Shown here one piece after another: positions 28,812 through 37,009 of a stretch of 64,000 bases of DNA. The stretch covers positions 170,199 to 234,198 of the forward strand of contig JAAHFN010000004.1 of assembly GCA_010672965.1 (NCBI GenBank), written 5' to 3'. The notes beneath the pieces were generated by a model that was not told the origin of the DNA, did no database searches, and was given only the letters and a program-made list of their open reading frames with translations. The stretch is from Oscillatoria sp. SIO1A7 (GTDB lineage Bacteria; Cyanobacteriota; Cyanobacteriia; Cyanobacteriales; Laspinemataceae). The position numbers and the translations under genes were made by a program. Position 1 is the first letter of the stretch, and each line of letters opens with the position of its first letter.

Positions 28812-29105
28812 GATGGGGCATTGGGCATTGGGCATTGGGCATGGGAAGAGGCCATTGGTAGATTTGTATCAAATCCGGTTAATCGCCCTAAAATAAGTCT
28901 GCGTAGGACGGGCGTCCCGCCTGTCCGCTTGGGCTGGTATGGCGGACAGGCGGGACGCCCGTCCTACGGGAGATTACAAATTTTTTCTGTGGGTATTTAA
29001 CCGGATTTGATATTATTAGCGATCGGTTACGATTCTTGAACTTACTTGTCTTTAATTTAAAACTCCGGGGCGCTCGAACTCAAAACTCTCCCCAAGCCCA
29101 ATTCC
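28812..29105. repeat. Intergenic: family B element
   Basis: Bases 28815-28840 are GGGCATT heptamers. Bases 28867-29012 are a complete family B element (TATCAAATCCGGTTAATCGC ... TTAACCGGATTTGATAT) with inner arms GTAGGACGGGCGTCCCGCC at 28905-28923 and their complement. The neighbouring genes converge here. No separate terminator is evident; the family B stem could serve as one. Confidence 0.75.
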
Positions 29106-29930
29106 CTATTCCCCATTCCTTATCAGTTCGTCCAATGCCTGCTGCATTTCAGATTGGACTTGTTCGTAACAGGCATCGACGTACTTGCGGTCTTTGGCAG
29201 CAGCGCGACCTTGTTTTTCAAAGACAATCGGGGCACAGACTCGGGTTTTCATAGGTGCGGGCAGGGGAAGGTTTGGTAGGGGTCCAACTGCCAATCCCCA
29301 AGGCAGACCTAAATAAATGGGAAATACTACCGGATCGATGCCGCACAACCAAGGCATTCCCAGTTCGTGCAATTGCCGGACCTGTTCGTAAAACTCTCCC
29401 AATACTATTAAGGTGTCGTGGGCTCCCCAAGAAACTATCGGCAAAATGGGAACCCCTTGAGTTAGGGCGAGCTTGATGAAGCCCTTGCGTCCGGCAAAGT
29501 AAATTTTGTCTCGCTGGCTGTGGGGGCGGAAGACATCTTGCGGGCCGCCAGGATAGACCAGAACTACGGCTTCCCGTCGCAGAGCTGCGATCGCCATTTT
29601 CGGATGGGCTCTTATCGCGCCGCATTGCACTGCCAATGGAGCTAGATATGGAAACACGGTCCAGACTTGGGGATGCATCAGCCCGTAAGTCAGGCGATCG
29701 CAGCCAAACCGCCGAAACCAGTCATACATAACCATGAACATATCCGGCGCTGCCAAGCCGCCATTGTGGGAGCCCACAACTAAGACGCTACCACTTTGAG
29801 GAATGTGGTGCCAGCCGCTAGATTGGACCCTAAAGTAGTTTTGGTAGAACCATTCCCAATAGGGCATGAAAGATTTAATGGTTTCTGGATTGCGATCGTC
29901 TAGGGACCAACCATCTAGGTAATTGGGCAT
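29106..29930 (-). CDS. Lysophospholipid acyltransferase-like protein
   Basis: This PlsC-fold acyltransferase has about 274 residues. The acceptor motif is VVGSHNGGLAAPD (histidine and aspartate seen, about residues 50-60). A GxxR-like AIRAHP (about 105), the VYPGGPQDVFR block (about 125-135; equivalent of the EGTRS motif) and VPILPIVSWGAHDTL (about 160) follow in the usual order. It resembles the diacylglycerol-acyltransferase-like group. The likely role is acylation of a lipid acceptor at the membrane. The ATG at 29930 lies in CCCAATG heptamers and has no Shine-Dalgarno, so the exact start is uncertain. Confidence 0.85.
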   Translation of the reverse strand: MPNYLDGWSLDDRNPETIKSFMPYWEWFYQNYFRVQSSGWHHIPQSGSVLVVGSHNGGLAAPDMFMVMYDWFRRFGCDRLTYGLMHPQVWTVFPYLAPLAVQCGAIRAHPKMAIAALRREAVVLVYPGGPQDVFRPHSQRDKIYFAGRKGFIKLALTQGVPILPIVSWGAHDTLIVLGEFYEQVRQLHELGMPWLCGIDPVVFPIYLGLPWGLAVGPLPNLPLPAPMKTRVCAPIVFEKQGRAAAKDRKYVDACYEQVQSEMQQALDELIRNGE

Positions 29931-30470
29931 TGGGCATTGGGCATTGGGCATTGGAACCAGGGGACAAGGGGGACAGGGTATCGGGAGAGAGGGGAGTGTG
30001 GGAAGGGTGGGAAGGGTTGGAGAATTCCGTAGGCTTAGCCGCCCTGAAGGGCTTGGCTCTCCAATCTGCCCATACTCCCCCTCTCTCCCCACACTTACCA
30101 ACACTATATATATATGTACTGGACTAGGCGATCGAGCGACTATGGGAATGGGCCATTGGGACTTGGGGACTAGGGGACTTGGAAAGTTGGGATACCGGAG
30201 ATTGGGAGAGGAAAGGGACTGCCGAAAAATTTCCCCACTCCCCAAACTCCCCAAACTCCCCCCACTCCCCAAACTCCCCAAACTCCCCAAACTCCCCAAA
30301 CTCCCCAAACTCCCCAATTTTATCCTGAGCCGGTCGTAGGCGTAGCCCGCCCTCCGGGGCGTAGGGGCCCAATGCCCAATGCCCAATTTTATCCTGAGCC
30401 GGTCGTAGGCGTAGCCCGCCCTCCGGGGCGTAGGGGCCCAATGCCCCCATGCCCCATGCCCAATTCCCAA
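29931..30470. repeat. STRR and duplicated GC segment
   Basis: GGGCATT, GTGGGAAGG and AACTCCCCA arrays fill 29931-30310. A segment of about 60 bases (ATTTTATCCTGAGCCGGTCG ... GGGGCGTAGGGGCCCAATG) is present twice, at 30316-30375 and 30386-30445. No gene is seen. Confidence 0.75.
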
Positions 30471-31173
<703 letters not shown>

Positions 31174-31231
31174 TTTCGCATCTGAACTCGTAGCGAAGAT
31201 TGCTTTCCTCGCGCTTCGCTAGTGTCGTTAA

Positions 31232-31768
<537 letters not shown>

Positions 31769-31819
31769 TCATATCTCTGGATTGACAGCCGATAGGAGAA
31801 ATCTTTATCGGTAATAATA

Positions 31820-31890
31820 ATGGGGAACTCTTAGCACGTTGCTTTGCCTGCAAAGGTTGAGTGCGGGCGGAGAGTTCCCCATATGTTTTT
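31820..31890 (+). terminator. cpeBA terminator
   Basis: A 12-bp perfect stem (ATGGGGAACTCT at 31820-31831, its complement at 31871-31882) closes a 39-base loop with its own small hairpin, and TTTTT follows at 31886-31890. It should end most cpeBA transcripts; cpeY is 320 bases further on. Confidence 0.85.
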
Positions 31891-32203
31891 AAGGAAGTAG
31901 GGGGACTGGGAGACAAGGGGACAGGGAGACCAGGAGACCAGGGGATAAGGGGGGGATAAGGGGAGCCGCCATCGTAGGGGCTTTTCGCTGTCGCGACTAC
32001 GGCCGTGAGCCCCAAAATAACGATTTCAGTGCGAGCCAGCTCCAGAGTCAGGAGCTACCCCATGTCCCCATGTCTCCCGGTCCCCATGTCTCCCTTGTCT
32101 CCCCTGCCCCCCTACTCCCCTGCCCCCCTGCTCCCCTGCCTCTTCAATGCCCCTGTCTGTGATTTAATCAATAATCGACGATCGCGCTTTCGGTGATTTA
32201 CTT
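31891..32203. repeat. STRR between cpeA and cpeY
   Basis: GGGAGACAAGG-type runs (31898-31960) are mirrored by CCTTGTCTCCC/CCATGTCTCCC and CCCCTGC units (32055-32140). Between them lies GTCGCGACTACGG. No gene and no clear cpeY promoter were found. Confidence 0.6.
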
Positions 32204-33469
32204 ATGGATCGACGCTTTTTTAACATGTTTCCCGGATTGACGGAAGAACGGGCAATCGAACTATTAACCATGCCTCTAGACCAAATGGAAGATGCGTCGG
32301 ATCGCTACATTGCCGCTTCCCATTTGGTAAATTTTCCCACCGAGCGGTCGATCGCCGCCTTGATTTCTGCCTTGGAAGACCAAAATCAAGAGCTATATCA
32401 TCGCATTGCTCGACGAAAGGCGGTTGAAACTTTAGGACGCCTCAAGGCAACAACAGGACTCTCGGCGATTCGCGCTTGTTTGGTCGAAGACGATATATAT
32501 ACGGTGGAAAATGCCGTGTGGGCCATTGGTGAAATTGGCACGACAGACGAAGAAATTCTTGAAGAAATAACTCAACTGTTGCAGAAACCCAACCATACTC
32601 ATCGGGTTATTATCCATGTTTTGGCCAAGTTGGGTTATCGGGCAGCCCTAGAGAGAATCGCCCCCTTGATGGAATTGGAAGACCCAACCATAGCTAGTGC
32701 GGCAATATCGGCATACAGTCGATTTTCCGGCGATCGCTCGAAAATGGAGCAAGTGGTGGAATTCCTGCAACATTCCAATGTCAATGTCCGACGTGCCTGC
32801 ATTCAAGACTTGATGGATGCCAATTACTACGAGGCCATTCCCAAAATTGCTATTTGCCCCGTTTCTATGGTGTTTCGGATGCGGGGAATTAGACATTTGG
32901 CGGAAAATGCCAGATCCTCTGGGGCATTGAAGTTTGAAGATGTAGAGCCCACTCTAGATCGAGTTATTCGCGATCGCGCTGAAGACTTGGAACTCGTCCA
33001 CGAATACGACCAAACTCCAGCCCTAGAATTTGCGATCGGCGAACTATACCAGACGGATTTTGGGCGTTGTTATTTGGGTAGTAAAACCTTACTAGATTTA
33101 TATGCAAATGCAGCTAGCCCAGCTTTAATGGCCACTTTCGCCGAGAAGGCTCATAACGATTACGGCGCTCACTACCATGTGGTGAAATTGCTGGGCAGAC
33201 TTAAATATGCCCCTGCTTACGATCTGCTGGTAGAAGCCCTGCACAACCGTGCCCCTCAGTTTCAAAAGTCGCGAACTGCAGCAGCGATCGCCCTTGGGGA
33301 TTTAGGGGACGAGCGAGCTATTCCGGAACTAAAAGCCAGCTTAGAAACTGGTCTCTGGGAACTAAAATATGCTGCATTAATGGCCCTAGAAACTTTTGGA
33401 GACGACTCGGGTCGGGCTCTTTGTGCTAATGACCCAGATTGGGCGATCGCAGCAAAATCTCAGTCTTAG
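32204..33469 (+). CDS. cpeY: Phycoerythrobilin lyase CpeY
   Basis: The 421-residue HEAT/PBS-repeat protein (repeats such as ERSIAALISALEDQN, ALERIAPLMELEDPT and YDLLVEALHNRAP along its length) matches CpeY in size and N-terminus (MDRRFFNMFPGLTEERAIEL). CpeY with CpeZ attaches phycoerythrobilin to alpha-Cys82 in species studied. It lies in the classic order cpeB-cpeA-cpeY-cpeZ. It is probably expressed with cpeBA by read-through or its own promoter. Confidence 0.93.
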   Translation: MDRRFFNMFPGLTEERAIELLTMPLDQMEDASDRYIAASHLVNFPTERSIAALISALEDQNQELYHRIARRKAVETLGRLKATTGLSAIRACLVEDDIYTVENAVWAIGEIGTTDEEILEEITQLLQKPNHTHRVIIHVLAKLGYRAALERIAPLMELEDPTIASAAISAYSRFSGDRSKMEQVVEFLQHSNVNVRRACIQDLMDANYYEAIPKIAICPVSMVFRMRGIRHLAENARSSGALKFEDVEPTLDRVIRDRAEDLELVHEYDQTPALEFAIGELYQTDFGRCYLGSKTLLDLYANAASPALMATFAEKAHNDYGAHYHVVKLLGRLKYAPAYDLLVEALHNRAPQFQKSRTAAAIALGDLGDERAIPELKASLETGLWELKYAALMALETFGDDSGRALCANDPDWAIAAKSQS

Positions 33470-33844
33470 TAAGCAAAAAATCCTGGCTGGATCCTGGGTG
33501 TAGGGAGACAAGGGTAGCCTTGTATATACTCAAGCACCGCACCCCTTGTCTCCCTAGGAAAACAAGGGGACTTCGGAAAAAGCTATTAATATCAAATCCG
33601 TTTAATTACTCTAAACACAGATCCAGTCTTGCTCCGGACGGGCGTCCCGCCTGGGAGCCACCTCGACTAGCTAGGGACAGGCGGGACGCCCGTCCTACGG
33701 GATTCCAAATTTTTTGTGCGAGCATTCAACCGGATTTGATATAACTCTATTAACCAAAAAACTCATACCCCCAAGCAAGATTTAGTGAAGAGCTTCGGCA
33801 AAGTATAATATTACTCGCAAATAATGCGCGGGCGATCCAAGACT
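33470..33844. repeat. cpeY-cpeZ gap with family B element
   Basis: Bases 33588-33743 are a family B element (ATATCAAATCCGTTTAATT ... CAACCGGATTTGATAT) with inner GGGCGTCCCGCCTGGGAG arms. CTTGTCTCCC repeats precede it. TATAAT at 33804-33809 with a weak TTTAGT 17 bases upstream (33781-33786) is a possible promoter for the next gene. Confidence 0.65.
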
Positions 33845-34684
33845 ATGGCTCAAACTCAGAGTAAAGAGACTAGCGACTATAACAGTCGCTCTGTGGCAAT
33901 TCAAGTAACTGGCGTGCGGCGTCAAGATCTGATGCACAGGAGTAACTATACGGTAAGAGTGCCTTACACTAGCATGTCTAAGGCGATTCAGAACATTCAT
34001 CGTATTGGCGGAAAAATTACCAGCATTTCTGTAGATTCCTATGGGGCTTCATCTTCTGACAAAGAAGCCGCAGAGCAAGGTGTTACCTATCCGCAGTTGC
34101 AGAATAAAAATCCTCGGCTGCGAGAGCGAGCAATGCGGGAGATTGCTAAGAATCGTACAGAAGAGACCATTCCGCAATTGATGGCAATTTTGTCCGCTGC
34201 CGATGTAGTCTATCGGCGGGCTGCAGTGCAAACTTTGGGAGTTATTGGCCTTGATGCCGTACCGAGTTTAGCAGAGCAATTGGTTAACAGCGAGAATGAT
34301 ACGGTGCGAGCTTCTTGTGCCAAGGCTTTGGCTGCGATCGCCCTAAAGTACAAGGAAGAAACTTTCCCTGCTATTGCCTTGGAAGCACTAGAAAAAGCCC
34401 TCCGGGATACCTACCCAGTGGTTCAAATTTCCGCTGTGGGCGCTCTGAGTACGGTTGGCTCGCCAGCCCTGCCAATTCTCCAAGATGCTCTAGCAATGGA
34501 AAATCTTGCCCTCCAGGTTGCTGCGATCGGCGCTTTAGGCTCTATTGGGGATACCAGAGCAGTAGAGCCTCTCTCTGCCTTGGCTAACAATCCAGATGCC
34601 GATCCTTATATTAAGGAATCAGCCGAGAGTGCTTTGTCTCGTCTCGACCAAGTAAGCAAGATGAGCCAGAGAAACCTCGTTTAA
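33845..34684 (+). CDS. cpeZ: CpcD linker domain fused to CpeZ-like HEAT protein
   Basis: About 279 residues. Residues 10-70 (SVAIQVTG, RSNYTVRVPYTSMSKAIQNI, IGGKI) form a CpcD linker domain, closely like the small linker at 43244-43510. From about residue 75 the protein is HEAT repeats (RLRERAMREIAKNRTEETIP, AAVQTLGVIGLDAVPSL, GALGSIGDTRAVEPL), about 200 residues, the full size of CpeZ, the chaperone-like partner of CpeY. Gene order also fits cpeZ. The fusion would tether the lyase chaperone to phycobilisome rods. ATG 33845 suits the TATAAT at 33804; ATG 33824 is an alternative. Confidence 0.85.
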   Translation: MAQTQSKETSDYNSRSVAIQVTGVRRQDLMHRSNYTVRVPYTSMSKAIQNIHRIGGKITSISVDSYGASSSDKEAAEQGVTYPQLQNKNPRLRERAMREIAKNRTEETIPQLMAILSAADVVYRRAAVQTLGVIGLDAVPSLAEQLVNSENDTVRASCAKALAAIALKYKEETFPAIALEALEKALRDTYPVVQISAVGALSTVGSPALPILQDALAMENLALQVAAIGALGSIGDTRAVEPLSALANNPDADPYIKESAESALSRLDQVSKMSQRNLV

Positions 34685-34876
34685 GCCCTCGTTTAAGCCC
34701 GGCAATGGGGTGTTTATTTTGGTTTTTCTCCATCAAATAAACACCCTACTACAGCGTGGCAGAAATAGTCCAAATCGCCCGATCGGGCCAAAGAGTCAGG
34801 TTACAAAGGCATTATTACCTTGAGACTTTTGACTTTTGACTTTTGACTTTTGACTTCCGCGCAGCGGCACTACTCT

Positions 34877-35731
34877 CTATTCCGAAATAATATGACTATT
34901 TAAACTATCCCTAGTCGTGCGGCGAGTATAGGTATTCCAAGTATTCAGTTCGATGGACGGATAGCTGCTTAAGCGGGCTATAGATAAGTCGCTGAGTCCT
35001 TGGGCGAGAAAAAAATCAGCACCGGCAATGCCCTGAAGATTGTTAAACTCGGCTCCAGTTAGGTCAGCAGCTCGGAAATCAACCCCCTGTAGCTCGGAAC
35101 CGTTAAAGCGAGCATTCCGCAAGCAAGCACCCGTTAAAAATGCTTTTTGTAGATTAGCGCCGCTAAAAGAAACGCCCTCCAAATTAGCTCCGGTAAGATC
35201 GGCACCGCTGAGATAGGCTCCTAATAAGCTAGCGCCGCTCAGGTCAATACCTCGGAGGTAAGCGGTATTCAAATAAGCGCCGTTCAATTGGGCACCCGGT
35301 CCTACAGCACCGGATTTTTTATAAGCAAATCCCTCTGGCCAGATGGTTTCTTTATTATATAGAGCTACATTGAGTTTGACCCCTTCAAGATTGGCTCCGC
35401 TGAGGTTAGCGCCAATCAGATTAGCCCGATTTAAATAGGCATCTTGCAAGTTGGCACCGCTCAGATCTGCACCGCTCAGATCGGTTCCGCGCAGGTCGGC
35501 ACTGTTGAGGTCGGCACCGCTGAGGTTGGCACCGCTGAGGTTAGCGCGAATCAGAATAGCTTTGTTCGAGGAGACTCCGCTCAAGTTGGCACCGTTCAAG
35601 TTGGCTTTGTACAAGTCAGCCTCAGCGAGGTCTATTCCCTGGAGGTTAGCACCAGTTAGGTCCAATCCTGCTTGAAGCGCTTGTAATAAATCGTCCTTGT
35701 GGGAGAAGGTCGCCCCTGGGACATTGGTCAT
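34877..35731 (-). CDS. Pentapeptide-repeat protein in cpe region
   Basis: The 284-residue protein consists of A(D/N)LxG-type pentapeptides from about residue 24 to 245, forming a right-handed quadrilateral beta-helix. A break at about 115-135 (YNKETIWPEGFAYKKSGAVG, ends quoted) is a frequent insertion in cyanobacterial members. The C-terminus is non-repetitive. There is no signal peptide. It is oriented against cpeZ and cpeS-like genes, so it has its own promoter. Its link to phycobilisomes is only by position; the function is unknown. Confidence 0.85.
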   Translation of the reverse strand: MTNVPGATFSHKDDLLQALQAGLDLTGANLQGIDLAEADLYKANLNGANLSGVSSNKAILIRANLSGANLSGADLNSADLRGTDLSGADLSGANLQDAYLNRANLIGANLSGANLEGVKLNVALYNKETIWPEGFAYKKSGAVGPGAQLNGAYLNTAYLRGIDLSGASLLGAYLSGADLTGANLEGVSFSGANLQKAFLTGACLRNARFNGSELQGVDFRAADLTGAEFNNLQGIAGADFFLAQGLSDLSIARLSSYPSIELNTWNTYTRRTTRDSLNSHIISE

Positions 35732-36176
35732 GGTCTGCTCGATAGAAAACTGCCAGGAGTATTTTACGATACTGTTGGTGCGATCGCGCTTCTTTTTCTC
35801 TGTTTTGTAAGTTTTGTATCGAGATTGGCAACTCGCGCATAGGGCTGTCTCCCCTACAGATAGGGACTTTTCGGAAGCCCGTCCTACGGATAGCTCGATT
35901 CGTATTATGGGCGATAATCGGATTTGATATTAGCCTTTGGGGCGAAGAGGCGAGCTTTTGGCGCGAGGTTTTGGCGCGAGCTTTGGGGTAGTGCGATCGC
36001 GTATTCTAAAACTTGTATAGCACTACGCATCTTTGGGAGCGGATAATTTTCATCAAAGCTAGGAACTGCCAAATCGCGTGCAGAAGAGCTACGCTCCGCG
36101 CGGAGCTTCTGAGCTGACCGCTGACCGCTGACTGCTTATTGCTATATAATCGGATCTTTTAAATTGCTTGCCACCA
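35732..36176. repeat. Intergenic with partial family B end
   Basis: Bases 35868-35930 keep the right part of a family B element (CCGTCCTACGG ... ATCGGATTTGATAT). TTTTGGCGCGAG occurs twice near 35957. CTGACCGCTGACTGCTTATTG heptamers precede the next gene (36115-36142). TATAAT at 36145-36150 is a likely -10 for the lyase gene. Confidence 0.6.
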
Positions 36177-36743
36177 ATGCTAACGATTCCACCCATGACC
36201 ATGATGGATTTCTTTCGCAAAAGCGAGGGAACCTGGTTCAGCCAGCGCACGGTGCATCACTTCGATACAGCAGCAGACGAGTCTGGAGAGTCAAATCTGA
36301 TTGTCACCGTTATAGAAAAGGACGACCCCAGCATTAAAGAAGTCTGCGCCCAGCAGGGAATTGACCCAGCTATTGCCGCCGGGGGTGCAAGTTTCGGCTG
36401 GAAAAGTCCCCTCGACGATCGCGAGCCCAACCCCGACTATGCTGCTATTTTGGTAGATATCCCCGATGCCAGGGGTCGCTCGGGTAAATTTCTCCGCAAC
36501 CGGGGTTATGTAGAAGGTATGCCCGTGGTCGGTCGCTACTACTTTGCCGACGATGGGGTACTCACCATTGATACGGATTACAACAATAATCAGGGTCAGG
36601 AACGATGCTGGTTTATCACCGATGACTTTCGCGTTCGGATCAGTACGGTACGCATGCTGAATGGGGTTAACTTAATGACCTATTCTTCCGAGCGCCGCTG
36701 CGTCTCTAATGAAGTATTAGAAGCTATGCTCCAAAAGTCTTAG
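36177..36743 (+). CDS. Second CpcS/CpeS-type bilin lyase
   Basis: This S-type lyase of about 188 residues has a lipocalin-like fold. FFRKSEGTWFSQRTVHHF (about residues 9-26) and the C-terminal CWFITDDFRVRISTV block match the family. It diverges from the operon CpeS (42478-43050): FGWKSPLD replaces the usual W-D-rich strand. It may be CpeU- or CpcU/V-like and handle a different subunit, but the sub-group is unsure. TATAAT at 36145-36150 lies 27 bases before the ATG at 36177. Starts at 36195 or 36201 are also possible. Confidence 0.85.
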   Translation: MLTIPPMTMMDFFRKSEGTWFSQRTVHHFDTAADESGESNLIVTVIEKDDPSIKEVCAQQGIDPAIAAGGASFGWKSPLDDREPNPDYAAILVDIPDARGRSGKFLRNRGYVEGMPVVGRYYFADDGVLTIDTDYNNNQGQERCWFITDDFRVRISTVRMLNGVNLMTYSSERRCVSNEVLEAMLQKS

Positions 36744-37009
36744 CTCGGGGGCATTTCAGATCGAGTCCGTTTAACCGCCCTAAAAACTGCCTCGATCCGA
36801 ATTTGATATTGCTTTCACCAATGTTTTAGGGGCGTTGGCGGAGCCCGCCCTCCCGGGCATACGACCGTTCGCCCCACCCCACAATAGACAAGAGTGCATA
36901 AATCCAAAAAGCCCCCCTTTCAAAGCTTTCAAAGGGGGGTTGGGGGTATTTTTCGCGAATTGTGCAAGAAGTCTAATAACGAGTCTGGGGTAATACTGAA
37001 CCTACGCTA
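36744..37009. repeat. Intergenic with short family B remnant
   Basis: Bases 36757-36811 resemble a shrunken family B element (GAGTCCGTTTAACCGCCCTA ... CCGAATTTGATAT). Bases 36885-36976 are the family D element with the hairpin described separately. No gene is seen. Confidence 0.6.
36907..36939 (-). terminator. Terminator-like hairpin in family D repeat
   Basis: CCCCCCTTT (36912-36920) pairs with AAAGGGGGG (36931-36939), and the leftward strand continues CTTTTTGG. It lies 70 bases past the stop of the coiled-coil gene, so it is well placed to end the long leftward cpe operon. The hairpin belongs to a dispersed repeat also found at 491-572. Confidence 0.7.
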
